In this document: piece after piece, positions 1-9,225 of the stretch
Layout of the letters: every line of letters starts with the position of its first letter
How positions within the stretch are numbered: position 1 is the stretch's first letter
Virus record (IMG/VR): IMGVR_UViG_3300042375_000763
Coordinates: 1 to 64,000 of that record
DNA from: a virus
Strand: one strand, 5' to 3'
Length of the DNA stretch: 64,000 bases
Translations under genes and position numbers: made by a program
Notes under the pieces: model-generated
What the model saw: only the letters and a program-made list of their open reading frames with translations
What the model was told of the DNA's origin: nothing
The model's database searches: none

Positions 1-2334
1 GTATCTTTACTTTTGAGAGCATGTTGTATCATTTGCTTTAGATTAAGACCAACACCAAGGTGGTGCTGATTGTGCTTTGAAACTAGAGCTGAAATATCAG
101 GTGTTGCTGGTTCTACAAAGTCTGGTACAGTAGTCTTAGAGTGCTTGAGTGGTGGAACATATTTTATTTCATCTAATTCACCTGGTGTATCACTTTTTAG
201 TATTCTAACAAGACTATCAGTACCATCTTCTCTATTAGTAGCTTTTGATTTGTCAATGTTTATCTTGAATGATTCCCAAGCATCAACATTACTATATGCC
301 TTTTCATAATGTTTTGCATTTTTAATTCTATGGTAAAGTTTTACAAGATCGGCTGAAGTCATTGCCATATTATGAGACTTGACTACTTTTTCCGCATGAT
401 GCGTGTGATCACCCGGACCTGCATTTTTAACAAGTTCAGAGAAATCTTTAAGAGCTTTTGCCATCTCTCTATGCTTCTTCTCACGTGCAATAATCTTATT
501 AATGATTTCAGATGATTCTGTATTCAATGAACGGCGGGTTGAATCAACCTTACGAGCATTATCAAGCATATTCTTGTGCTTTTCAGCATCAGCATCTTTT
601 TCTCTCGATATAGAAGCCCTTACCATATCCAGCGCATTACCTTCTTGGACACAGTTTGGAACCATTCTATTACCTTTTTTCTTTAGACCGATTTGTTTAT
701 AACCGTCCCAGCAATCTTCCTCTACCGATTCTTTGCGAACTTTTGCTGCTAGATCAGCGTCAGCTTTGCCCCAGGTTCCAGGTCCTTTTGTTGCAAAGCT
801 ATTGACTCTGGCATAACCCCATTGTTCTGGAGTTGTTCCTGGTCTGTGACCTGTTCTCCAAGCAGCAACCCCGCGATCAAATACCTTCTTTAGAATACCA
901 TATGAAATACCAGTTTTCTCTGCCTTTTTCTTTAAACCCTCTTTTGGTTCTTCGAATATCATTTCTACTGAATTAATAAGATCATCTAATTCTTCAAAAT
1001 ATACTTCGGTTGATTCATAGATATTGACTTTTGGTTTATATCGCTTAAATCTCATGTCGTGTTTGACAGTACCTTCTTTATTAAAGATTTGGTGAAATCT
1101 TTTTGTGTGCATAGAAGGTTTTGTTTTAGCACGAGCATCACCCGGTGCTGGTTTATATGCAGCAGGATTATTATCATCCATTGCGGCACCTTTATTAAAA
1201 TGTGCTTGTCTTTTTGCTATCGTTGATTTTGAGAGTCCGGCATGATAGTCTTTATTTAGATTGGCGGACTCCAGCATAAAATTTTCAAGAAATATCTCGA
1301 ATTGATCATCAACACTTTCAGTTTTAGATCTGGACATCGCGCTTATACGGTCTGATTCTGCTTTGCGTACAATTGGTAATTGTTTGGTTGCAATTCTATT
1401 AATAACTGACTGTGGTATTCTAGATAATCTTTGATCTAGTGATAATTTTTCAGCAGATGACATGTCACCATACGATTTAGTTTTTGAAATTTTAGCACGA
1501 AGAATTGCTAGTGCTTTCTTTTGTGCCCGATCTTTGATTTTTTCTGGTGATGCTCTTCTCTTTTGTGCTCTCTTTCTTGCAGCTTCAATCTTACCATGAT
1601 ATCGTTTCATGACCATCGAGCGCTTGAGTCTTTGCATAAATGTAAGAGGAGTTACCTTTTCTTCTAAGGTTTCATCTTCAAAGTCTTCCATTAATTTCAT
1701 TCCCTTTAAAATTGCTTTATATACTTCTTCGGCATGTGATTTTAATTTAGAAGGAAGTCCCTTCTTGAATGTTTCAAAGTCACCTTCTACTGCAAGTGAT
1801 CTTAATTTTGAAGCAGACATTCCAGAAACATCATCTGCATCAGGATCTCTTTCACCTGCTGAGACAACATCTATAGTTTTAAAGTCAAATTCTTTGCCAT
1901 TATATTTGTCAAGTAATGTCTGAAATTCTAATACTCGATCAGATCCTACTACAGCAATAAGTGTATCATATTTGCCAGACAGTTCTTTTGCTACTTCAAT
2001 AATTGTTCTTGCAGTTGTCCTTTTAACTAATGACCCAAACGCAGTTTGAAGAAAGTTTATCTTTTCATCATATGTAAGTGGATTTTTCTTCTTATCATAT
2101 GTATGTGATGTAAATACCATAGGATCTGCTTTACGAGAAACAGCAACATCTTTTATCTTATTTACAAGTTTTTCGTGCCCTACTGTTGGGGGTGAAAATC
2201 TTCCAAAGGTCAATACAACTGATTTATTTTTAGCTTCAGACATTGTTCTGTCACTCAATGTTGGCTCAATGTCTATATATTTCTTTGGATCAAAGCCTTT
2301 AGGATTTATTTTTTTTACTGATTTCTTTTCCATT
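1..2334 (-). CDS. Nucleotidyltransferase-domain virion-type protein (partial)
   Basis: The frame is open from the ATG at 2334 to the window edge, about 778 codons without a stop, so the C-terminus lies outside. The N-terminal ~190 residues form a cytidylyltransferase/NMN-adenylyltransferase-like domain: TFGRFSPPTVGHEKL carries the GH motif, VVGSDRVLEF follows, and MSASKLRSLA matches the ISxTxIR-type motif. The remaining ~580 residues are Lys/Glu-rich and unrecognised. A TATAAATA late promoter sits 33 bases upstream, which suits a late structural or head-packaged protein; T4-like cyanophages carry similar long nucleotidyltransferase-domain proteins. The substrate is unknown. Confidence 0.75.
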
Positions 2335-2366
2335 TAAAACTCTAATATGAGGGATAATATTGTGAA

Positions 2367-2374
2367 TATTTATA
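2367..2374 (-). promoter_or_regulatory. T4-type late promoter
   Basis: TATAAATA on the minus strand, 33 bases before the ATG at 2334. Confidence 0.65.
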
Positions 2375-2391
2375 ATGCATTAACTTTACAT

Positions 2392-2952
2392 TTATGATCT
2401 TAATCTTACATTTGATAATGATAAAAATTCTGTAGTAATATATGCCTTTTCTGTAGCAAAATCGTGTGGACAACCTCTATCTTTAATTCGTTTTGGATCT
2501 GTATATGTTGGAGTTTCTTTCCAGTCAAATCCATATATATCTAAAGATGCAGGGCTAGAACTCATTATCCAATCTAATGCAATTAAACCAGTAGTTGGAT
2601 TATTATGTTGTCCTGATTTTTTTCTTAGTTCTGTATAATTTGGTATCATTGGATAAACAAAATCAGTTTGTTTTGTATTTGCGTCAAATCTTGCCTGGTG
2701 GCCTGCGTGCATTTTCTTTACTTTTGGATATTTGGAAAATTGATTCTTGTATTCACTAGTATTCCAAAATATCCAAACATCTGTCTTTTTACCATGACTT
2801 TTTTCAACATCCATTCTATCATATAGCATTGCAGCTTTATTTAGTCTTACTACTACATCATGTGAATCAATTTCTTTGCCATAATTTTTATCAAAGAGAG
2901 ACATTGCGTTGCCGATAATGGCAACTGTTTTACCTTCAAACCATTCTTTCAT
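2392..2952 (-). CDS. GT29 sialyltransferase-like glycosyltransferase, paralogue A
   Basis: 186 aa. It has the sialyltransferase-fold motifs in order. Motif-L-like VAIIGNAMSLFDKNYGKEID with VVVRLN is at residues ~9-38, motif-S-like NPTTGLIALDWI with LDIYGFDW at ~115-145, and the HX4E motif VS is HDFATE at ~163. Family GT29 enzymes transfer sialic acid or a related nonulosonate/Kdo-like sugar from a CMP donor; the true donor here is unknown. It is the last gene of the glycan cassette, overlaps its neighbour by 4 nt (ATGA) and is one of three paralogues. Confidence 0.75.
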   Translation of the reverse strand: MKEWFEGKTVAIIGNAMSLFDKNYGKEIDSHDVVVRLNKAAMLYDRMDVEKSHGKKTDVWIFWNTSEYKNQFSKYPKVKKMHAGHQARFDANTKQTDFVYPMIPNYTELRKKSGQHNNPTTGLIALDWIMSSSPASLDIYGFDWKETPTYTDPKRIKDRGCPHDFATEKAYITTEFLSLSNVRLRS

Positions 2953-3452
2953 TTTCTTAACTCAAAAATATTAGTATTAAAAAATTTATTTGCACAATAT
3001 TTATTTTCTAATTGAAAATCGTGCCTATTGTCGTGTAGCTTAGTATCATGAAAAGATGGAGTAGCTTTCCAATCAAATCCATATACACAAACCTTTTTAG
3101 GATTATAAAGAGAAATTAAATGTAAAATTCGCAAACCGGTTGAGGGTCTGTGGTGACCTAAATCACTTTTTAGCCATTCTATATCTATTAAAGGGCTATT
3201 TAATATTTCTATAGTATGATTACAAGTTTTTGTTGTGACCTTTTTCGGGTTCATTGTTTTAAACCAATTTAGAAACCAAACATCAGTTCTTTGGCCATGT
3301 GATTTTACATCACTTGGTTTTAACATGAAAAATCCCCGTTTAATTCTACAGACAACTTCCGAAGAGTCTATTTCGGCTCCATAATTGGTATTGAATAGAC
3401 TTTTAGCATTACCAACTAGAGAGATTGTTTTACCTTCAAATAGTTCTTTCAT
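2949..3452 (-). CDS. GT29 sialyltransferase-like glycosyltransferase, paralogue B
   Basis: 167 aa. It keeps the same motif order: ISLVGNAKSLFNTNYGAEID, then RPSTGLRILHLI with VCVYGFDW, then HDFQLE (HX4E). All three motifs needed for CMP-sugar transfer in GT29 are recognisable. It overlaps the genes on both sides by 4 nt, so the cassette is translationally coupled. N-termini of the three paralogues start alike (MKE[WL]FEGKT), pointing to duplication within the phage lineage. The acceptor is unknown. Confidence 0.73.
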   Translation of the reverse strand: MKELFEGKTISLVGNAKSLFNTNYGAEIDSSEVVCRIKRGFFMLKPSDVKSHGQRTDVWFLNWFKTMNPKKVTTKTCNHTIEILNSPLIDIEWLKSDLGHHRPSTGLRILHLISLYNPKKVCVYGFDWKATPSFHDTKLHDNRHDFQLENKYCANKFFNTNIFELRK

Positions 3453-4126
3453 AGTCCTCTCTGTAAACTATAATCCATATAAATTCGTTCTCTGTGCCAT
3501 TCATCTGCCATAGGTGTTGTCGCAAAATCATGGAAACAAGGGGTGCCTAGTGTATAGTGAAGCAATTTTGCACTTTTATTTTCACCGAACTCATCTGGTA
3601 ACCAGTTCCATTCAATAGGAAGTTCACCTATTAAACTATCATCTAACCAAGAAAATCTATGTACTTGTGCACCTGTTGCATTCTGAACAAACTCCGGTGT
3701 TACTACTTTGTTTGATTCGTGTCCACAGTTCCATAATATCACACTTGACCAATTTTTTCTAGGATAATTTTCATTTTTTGCACCAAGATATTTCTCTGCC
3801 ATTCGTGTTTTATAATCATGTTTCACCACCATTGCGGCTTTCGACTCATCTCGCATGTTCCATAGTTCTGTAATATCCCCACGGAGAATCATATCACCAT
3901 CTAAGAATACAGCCCACCCTTTGTAACCCATTAAATGTGGTATTAGAAAACGACTGTATATAAAATGATTACTTCCATCTGTATGCTTTTCTTCATAACC
4001 ATTCAAAAGATTTAATGAAAGTGGGTTTAAACTTATTGGACTGGATGATAGTCTTATAATTGAATTGCTGCAAACGTGGTATGCTGTTGCTTCTCTCTTA
4101 TCAAATCCTATAAAAATTGGTATCAT
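3449..4126 (-). CDS. GT-A glycosyltransferase (GT8-like)
   Basis: 225 aa. FIGFDKREATAYHVC opens the protein, and VFLDGDMILRGDITELW (~90-107) contains the DxD-type metal/nucleotide-sugar site DGD. NWSSVILWNC and LLHYTLGTPCF follow, as in small GT8-like transferases. It is probably a cytoplasmic transferase using a nucleotide sugar. It is coupled by 4-nt overlaps to the GT29-like gene downstream and to another transferase-like gene upstream. Confidence 0.7.
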   Translation of the reverse strand: MIPIFIGFDKREATAYHVCSNSIIRLSSSPISLNPLSLNLLNGYEEKHTDGSNHFIYSRFLIPHLMGYKGWAVFLDGDMILRGDITELWNMRDESKAAMVVKHDYKTRMAEKYLGAKNENYPRKNWSSVILWNCGHESNKVVTPEFVQNATGAQVHRFSWLDDSLIGELPIEWNWLPDEFGENKSAKLLHYTLGTPCFHDFATTPMADEWHRERIYMDYSLQRGL

Positions 4127-4899
4127 TTAGGTTTCCTTCTCATTAATTCTTCATATGCTTTAGTAAAAAATCTTTTTCTATAAGCACCACCTTTGACATC
4201 TATGACTATATCTAAGCTTTTAACAACTAAACGGCCAGTAGCATCTAATGGTTTTACATATGCAGAACCATCATAGTCCATAATTTTTACTTTTAGGCCA
4301 TCATAATCAAAGAAGTGATTATTTTTATTTTCAAAATACTTTGTAATTAAGCCTTTGCTTTCGAGTGCTCTATTAATACTATACATATCAGCACCCCATT
4401 TCTTTTCTTCCTCGGTAGATTTGTAATAAAATTCTTCTCTAGTTTGAAAGAACTTGTCAATTCTATCTTTATTGTTTTCATTTGAATTGACTAAAACTAC
4501 AGAGTTTCTTACATACCTTTTTTTAGGGTGCACAAAGAAACAAAGATCAAATTCATCTTTAAAGAAAGCTTCAACACTACCACATATTAAATGATCAGCA
4601 CCTGTTAGGATTAATTTACCCATATGATTTTTTACAAAATTAGTATTTGCTTTTACTATTGCACCCATTAATGGAACATCAGATAAATTACTTCTAAAGC
4701 AATCTATACCATTAGTTTCAGTAAATTCATCAGTTTGTATTACGAATTTATGGTCTTTAGAGTTATATGCATAGAATGTATTCTTTAACTTTTCTATTGC
4801 ATCCATATAATCAAAGAAATTTACTCTTTCTCTTAATTCTGTAGACATATTTTCGGAAGATTTTTTTAAATTTTTATAGAACGGTGCAAAGGTTATCAT
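4123..4899 (-). CDS. Putative glycosyltransferase of the glycan cassette
   Basis: 258 aa, not firmly recognised. GKLILTGADHLICGSVEAFF (~93-112) resembles the DxD segment of GT-A enzymes with one Asp replaced, and KKWGADMYSINRAL resembles the catalytic loop of some GT-A folds. A good ribosome site (AAGGAAAC) precedes the ATG, which lies 26 nt inside the aminotransferase gene. Position in the cassette supports a glycan role; the specific function is unknown. Confidence 0.5.
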   Translation of the reverse strand: MITFAPFYKNLKKSSENMSTELRERVNFFDYMDAIEKLKNTFYAYNSKDHKFVIQTDEFTETNGIDCFRSNLSDVPLMGAIVKANTNFVKNHMGKLILTGADHLICGSVEAFFKDEFDLCFFVHPKKRYVRNSVVLVNSNENNKDRIDKFFQTREEFYYKSTEEEKKWGADMYSINRALESKGLITKYFENKNNHFFDYDGLKVKIMDYDGSAYVKPLDATGRLVVKSLDIVIDVKGGAYRKRFFTKAYEELMRRKPK

Positions 4900-5941
4900 C
4901 TATGGTTTCCTTAATTATTTCAATAACTGTATTTACATCAAGATTTGGATATATCGGAAGACTAAGTTGTTTCTTTGCGAGTTTATTTGTGTTTTCTAAG
5001 CCGCTTGTATTAAATATGTAAGGACTTTGTGAACTTACGGGAATATCATAATATACTCTAGTCTGTAATTTACTACTAATTTTACTTATAACATCTTCTC
5101 TATTATTTACTAAAATAGTATAAATGTTATAAGAATGATTTACGCCAGGTTTAGTTTTTATATTACTAAAATATTTGCTATATTCTCCTGCAATATCTTT
5201 CTTTGCAGACATGACGCGACTATAATGTTTAAGTTTTACGGATAGAAATTCTGCTTGAATATTATCCATTCTATAGTTATAACCAATATCTCCAACTTCC
5301 CAATTCCGTAATCGTTTGACTTTATCATAATGTTTTTCATTATTTGTGATTATGCATCCTGCATCTCCAAGTGCACCTATATTTTTACTTGGATAAAAAC
5401 TAAAAGTACCTATATCACCGAATGTTCCAACGTGTTTATCATTTATAGTAGTACCATGTGCCTGACTGCAATCTTCTATTACAGGTATACCATACTTATC
5501 TGCTATTTTCATAAGTTCTGGCATATCTACCGCATTACCAAATAAATGCACTGGTATGATACACTTGGTCTTCTCTGTGATTTTTTCTTCAACCTTTGAA
5601 ACATCCATGCAAAATGTTTCTGGATCTATATCTACATATACTGGTATTGCACCTTCATACATTATTGCAGAAACAGTTGCTCTGAATGTATATCCAACTG
5701 TAATTATTTCATCACCTGGTTTTATGTTTAATGCTTTGATTGCAAGATGAAGTGCTGCAGTACCACTAGCAACACATGCAGAATATGATGAACCTACAAA
5801 ATTTGCAAATTCTTCTTCAAACTTTGATGTACCTAAAATGTAGTTACCACTTTGTATTATTGTTTCTGCACTAGCATTTAATTCATTAATACAATCTTTA
5901 TGTATTGCTTGTAGATTAAAGAATGGTATTATTCCAGCCAT
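4874..5941 (-). CDS. DegT/DnrJ/EryC1 sugar aminotransferase
   Basis: 355 aa, the usual length for PLP-dependent nucleotide-sugar aminotransferases. FFNLQAIHKDCINELNA starts it, GTAALHLAIKALNIKPGDEIITV is the cofactor-binding turn, EDCSQAHG holds the PLP Asp region, and FSFYPSKNIGALGDAG carries the Schiff-base lysine. Beside a Gfo/Idh/MocA dehydrogenase and an LpxA-like acyltransferase it resembles the WbpE or GnnB step, which aminates the 3-keto group of UDP-GlcNAc. It overlaps the dehydrogenase gene by 13 nt. Confidence 0.85.
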   Translation of the reverse strand: MAGIIPFFNLQAIHKDCINELNASAETIIQSGNYILGTSKFEEEFANFVGSSYSACVASGTAALHLAIKALNIKPGDEIITVGYTFRATVSAIMYEGAIPVYVDIDPETFCMDVSKVEEKITEKTKCIIPVHLFGNAVDMPELMKIADKYGIPVIEDCSQAHGTTINDKHVGTFGDIGTFSFYPSKNIGALGDAGCIITNNEKHYDKVKRLRNWEVGDIGYNYRMDNIQAEFLSVKLKHYSRVMSAKKDIAGEYSKYFSNIKTKPGVNHSYNIYTILVNNREDVISKISSKLQTRVYYDIPVSSQSPYIFNTSGLENTNKLAKKQLSLPIYPNLDVNTVIEIIKETIDDNLCTVL

Positions 5942-6831
5942 TTTTGTATCCTTCTTGCCTGATAGATATCACTAATCATATTGTCATTATTAGCAATACC
6001 ATTTATAAATGCTTGTTTAGCCATTTCTAAACCAGGCATTTGTTTAATTTTTAATTCAATTCCATTTTTACAATTTTCAAATGAAAAGTTTTCATCTATT
6101 GGTTTATCAATATTTAAAACATTACAGCGACCATCTAGATAATTTAAAAGCAATTTTGAACCAGCAATAAAAATTTGTCGTTGTTTAATCGGAGATACCC
6201 AACTACATGTAATAGTTGCTCTAAAACCACTTTCAAATTTTAAATTTATTATAGCGTGATCTGATAATATATTTACATGATAATTCTTTATTTCAGTCTT
6301 AGAAATAAGTTTTTGATTTGGAAAAAGAAAATCAATGATACTCAAATCATGAATTGCTAAATCATATAGTACATCAACATCCGGTTGAAATAGACCTTGG
6401 TGTAATCTATAACTTTCAAAATATAAAGGTTCACCAAAATCAATATTTTCTTTTATGTGTTGTATTGTAGAGTCATGGCACATAATATGATCAACAAAAA
6501 CTTTTACTCCCATGTTCTCAGATAGAACAATAAGTTCATTTATTTCAGTTAAAGATGTGCACGCAGGTTTTTCAATCCACACATGTTTGCCTGTTACTAT
6601 TGCCTTTTTAGCAAAATCAAAGTGTGTAGCAGCTTTTGTCGCTATAAGTACTGCTTTGATATTAACATCATTTAATGCTAAATCAAAATTATCATAAATG
6701 ATTGCATGTGGATATAATTCTTTTAATTGTGGATGTATTGAGTGATTAGATTCACATATAGCATATAATTCTTTATTGAATGTTCTTGCTATATTTTTAC
6801 CCCAATAACCATGACCTAATAATAAAAACAT
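5929..6831 (-). CDS. Gfo/Idh/MocA-family dehydrogenase
   Basis: 300 aa. An N-terminal Rossmann strand (FLLLGHGYWGKNIARTF) is followed by the family signature WIEKPACT at ~90-97. The C-terminal half carries the predicted open beta-sheet with HDLSIIDFLFP. The family oxidises nucleotide sugars with NAD(P). Next to the aminotransferase it would supply a keto-sugar (WbpB- or GnnA-like role); this is inferred from context. Confidence 0.82.
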   Translation of the reverse strand: MFLLLGHGYWGKNIARTFNKELYAICESNHSIHPQLKELYPHAIIYDNFDLALNDVNIKAVLIATKAATHFDFAKKAIVTGKHVWIEKPACTSLTEINELIVLSENMGVKVFVDHIMCHDSTIQHIKENIDFGEPLYFESYRLHQGLFQPDVDVLYDLAIHDLSIIDFLFPNQKLISKTEIKNYHVNILSDHAIINLKFESGFRATITCSWVSPIKQRQIFIAGSKLLLNYLDGRCNVLNIDKPIDENFSFENCKNGIELKIKQMPGLEMAKQAFINGIANNDNMISDIYQARRIQKWLE

Positions 6832-7419
6832 TTAATTTAACTTTCGAAGTTGTTGATATCTATTTATTTCAACGTCTAACATTGCTTCATCTATACTATT
6901 TCTAGTCAATGCAATTGTATTTTTCTTTAAATATTTTGCAGGTGAACCAACGTATGTATTTCCTGGTAATATTGTACTCTTTTTAGTAACAATTGTTCCC
7001 ATACCTAACATTGAATAAGATCCAATCACTTGAAATTGGTGTATCATACAACCAAAACCTATATTAGCATTTTTCATTATTCTACAATGCCCGCCGATCT
7101 GCACGGAATTTGATATAGTAGTATTATCTTCTACTATGCAATCATGTGCTACATATGAATACATCATTAAATAATTATTAGAACCTATTTCAGTTACTTT
7201 AGATAAAACAGTTGGTTTATTTATTGAACAATACTCTCTAATAACATTGTTATTTCCTATCTTTACAATGCCGTCAGATTTCTCTCGCATATGAACAGCA
7301 TCAAACCCAATTGTAACATAGGGGTATATTATATTACCTTTACCTATGTCAACTACATCCCATTCAATTATTGCAGTTTCATGAATTAGATTACCATTTA
7401 TCTCTTTAAACCCTTGCAT
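6832..7419 (-). CDS. LpxA-like left-handed beta-helix acyltransferase
   Basis: About 195 aa of hexapeptide repeats. LpxA-like features are IREYCSIN, YSYVAHDCIVED with the catalytic His context, and MIHQFQVIG. LpxA-type enzymes move an acyl chain from acyl-ACP to UDP-GlcNAc or its 3-amino analogue. I chose the ATG at 7419 because a GAGG ribosome site lies 7 nt upstream; it overlaps the preceding gene by 14 nt. With the dehydrogenase and aminotransferase it matches a GnnA-GnnB-LpxA-like or WbpB/E/D-like route to an acylated amino sugar. Confidence 0.8.
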   Translation of the reverse strand: MQGFKEINGNLIHETAIIEWDVVDIGKGNIIYPYVTIGFDAVHMREKSDGIVKIGNNNVIREYCSINKPTVLSKVTEIGSNNYLMMYSYVAHDCIVEDNTTISNSVQIGGHCRIMKNANIGFGCMIHQFQVIGSYSMLGMGTIVTKKSTILPGNTYVGSPAKYLKKNTIALTRNSIDEAMLDVEINRYQQLRKLN

Positions 7420-8374
7420 TTTTTTCCTCAAAAAATTTATATGCTGCTTTATATAATAAACCTTTTCCAATATCATCATAACTAAAATGCGACATTGCTA
7501 AACGCTCTAACCATTCTTGTCTATTATCTGGCATATCTGGATTTTCAATTAAACCAAGATTTATATTTGACATAGGATATGCTTGACTCTTTTTTGGATC
7601 AAGATCTAATAAAAATACAGGTATACCTTCAATAGTACTAACAACTGAAGGTGAACTATTATATACTATACAGCACCATGCATCTTTTAGATCTTCTTCT
7701 ATTCTAGTATTTGATGTTGCACGAATCATATTTTTAATTTTTGTTTTGTAACTTGCCATCACATGTTCAACTGCAGTATGTAACCGCCCATCACCTGGGT
7801 GTTTTCTTATTACTATTTTTCTATCTGTGACTTTAGATATATCCAAAATAGTTTGTGTTAACCAGTTAATAATACCTTTTTCATAATTAAATGAAAATCC
7901 ATTTGTTCTTTGTAAACACAAAAGAACATGATTACCTGATTTTCTCCAAGGCTTTACCTCGATAGATAAATCTTTCTTTATTGTTTCCCATCTAGTTTTA
8001 TCAACATCTCTATCAAAATAGTAACCGGTATTTGCATACACACCATCCATACTATATCTTAGATAATTATATCTATATGATTGATCTTTATAGACAAAAA
8101 GACTATTATCAATAGCCATAACATGATTTGAAGATTTTAATTGCTTATTTATTATTTCCTTTTTAAACATTTTTATACTGGTTTTAGCAGGTTTTTCACC
8201 TGCAATAGATTTTCTTTCTGTCATCCAACTATATATTATTGCTAAATCGGATTCACTGTAATTTATTTCTTTTATTAATCTACTATTTGGAAATGTTTTA
8301 ATAATATCATCATATTTTTTAAATTTACCATTTCTATCAGTTGATGAATATACATTAGTACTAAAATGTTGCAT
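7406..8374 (-). CDS. Capsule-type (KpsC/KpsS-like) glycosyltransferase
   Basis: 322 aa from the ATG at 8374, which shares a base with the preceding stop (TAATG). The C-terminal half carries IVIRKHPGDGR and VYNSSPSVVSTIEGIPVFLLD, the HP motif and the S/E-rich nucleotide-sugar loop of capsular polysaccharide biosynthesis proteins of the KpsC/KpsS kind, which add beta-Kdo. A kdsA gene elsewhere in this window fits a Kdo link. The family call is by motif only. Confidence 0.6.
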   Translation of the reverse strand: MQHFSTNVYSSTDRNGKFKKYDDIIKTFPNSRLIKEINYSESDLAIIYSWMTERKSIAGEKPAKTSIKMFKKEIINKQLKSSNHVMAIDNSLFVYKDQSYRYNYLRYSMDGVYANTGYYFDRDVDKTRWETIKKDLSIEVKPWRKSGNHVLLCLQRTNGFSFNYEKGIINWLTQTILDISKVTDRKIVIRKHPGDGRLHTAVEHVMASYKTKIKNMIRATSNTRIEEDLKDAWCCIVYNSSPSVVSTIEGIPVFLLDLDPKKSQAYPMSNINLGLIENPDMPDNRQEWLERLAMSHFSYDDIGKGLLYKAAYKFFEEKNARV

Positions 8375-8904
8375 TATTTTCTCACTATAAACCAAGATTT
8401 TGCAAAAAAAACTTTTTCACAGTAATCTTTTTCTTCTTTAAAACTGTGTGCTACACACACTCTTTTTTCGTGCCATGAAAATGTTTCTTTCCAATCAAAT
8501 CCATAAACCTTTACTTCTTTTGGATCCGAACGATATACATAATCCAGAACTCTTAATCCAGTCGAAGGTTTTTTACTTAAATTAGATGAAAGTTCTTTAC
8601 ACATTTCTTTGGTATATACCAAATCTACCAAATCTATAAAATGCGGAGATACATCGATTGTATCCATCTGCATTTTATGTGCTTTAGTTCTGGTTACAAA
8701 TGGCTTATTTTGTCTGCCATTCTGCATACACCAGACATCAAGTTTAGTGCCCATTTGTACCGGAAAATCTGAGAACCTATAACCGCCTCTGTTAATACGA
8801 ACTACTACTTCGGCTTGATCTATTTCTTGACCATATCGCTGTCTTATAAGAGATTCAGCATTCCCAACAATAGCAACTGTTTTACCTTCAAACCATTCTT
8901 TCAT
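8374..8904 (-). CDS. GT29 sialyltransferase-like glycosyltransferase, paralogue C
   Basis: 176 aa, first gene of the cassette. Motifs: VAIVGNAESLIRQRYGQEID with VVRINRG, KPSTGLRVLDYVY with VKVYGFDW, and HSFKEE (HX4E). Cys is more frequent near the C-terminus than in the other copies. It lies directly downstream of a terminator at 8931-8957, so cassette transcription probably starts in the short gap before its ATG. Confidence 0.74.
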   Translation of the reverse strand: MKEWFEGKTVAIVGNAESLIRQRYGQEIDQAEVVVRINRGGYRFSDFPVQMGTKLDVWCMQNGRQNKPFVTRTKAHKMQMDTIDVSPHFIDLVDLVYTKEMCKELSSNLSKKPSTGLRVLDYVYRSDPKEVKVYGFDWKETFSWHEKRVCVAHSFKEEKDYCEKVFFAKSWFIVRK

Positions 8905-8930
8905 GTATAATTAATCTCATCAGTAAAATA

Positions 8931-8957
8931 AAAAAAAGGTGGAGTTTATCCCACCTT
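8931..8957 (-). terminator. Rho-independent terminator
   Basis: Stem AAGGTGG/CCACCTT with a run of T on the minus strand; ends the DUF1127 micro-operon before the glycan cassette. Confidence 0.8.
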
Positions 8958-8981
8958 ATATTTATTCTTTTGTGTATAGTA

Positions 8982-9110
8982 TTACTTTATTCCAAGTCTG
9001 TCTCTAATATCTTTAGCGGTTAATTTGATACCATTTTGCCAGGCACCGTACCATTCTCTATGATACTCTATTTTATAGTATTCTATAATACCTATATCTG
9101 AAATGCTCAT
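8982..9110 (-). CDS. 42-aa micro-protein
   Basis: A short frame rich in Trp and Tyr (EYHREWYGAWQNG) with a plausible helical C-terminus. Its ATG overlaps the preceding 18-codon frame by ATGA. Function unknown; real translation is supported by the coupling chain and the terminator just after it. Confidence 0.5.
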   Translation of the reverse strand: MSISDIGIIEYYKIEYHREWYGAWQNGIKLTAKDIRDRLGIK

Positions 9111-9163
9111 TTCTTCTTTTTCTCTTCTTTTTCATCTTCGCCGTAATAAGGAATGTGTGACAT
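9107..9163 (-). CDS. 18-aa micro-peptide
   Basis: Begins MSHIPYYGEDEK and ends in a Lys run. A good ribosome site (AAGGTGG) precedes the ATG, and the stop overlaps the next start (ATGA). Too short to assign; may be a coupling leader. Confidence 0.4.
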   Translation of the reverse strand: MSHIPYYGEDEKEEKKKK

Positions 9164-9225
9164 TATTTACCACCTTTTTTCTTTTCACACGGTGTGCGAA
9201 ATACTGAGTGATCTGGATCTATCAT
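9163..9225 (-). CDS. 20-aa micro-peptide
   Basis: Begins MIDPDHSVFRTP. Its ATG overlaps the DUF1127 stop (ATGA) and its TAA overlaps the next ATG (TAATG), making an unbroken coupled chain. Function unknown. Confidence 0.38.
   Translation of the reverse strand: MIDPDHSVFRTPCEKKKGGK

Noticed and set aside
70-1923. Plus-strand ORFs across the first 2 kb
   Set aside because: They run opposite to one continuous minus-strand coding frame whose protein has clear nucleotidyltransferase motifs; they are shadows.
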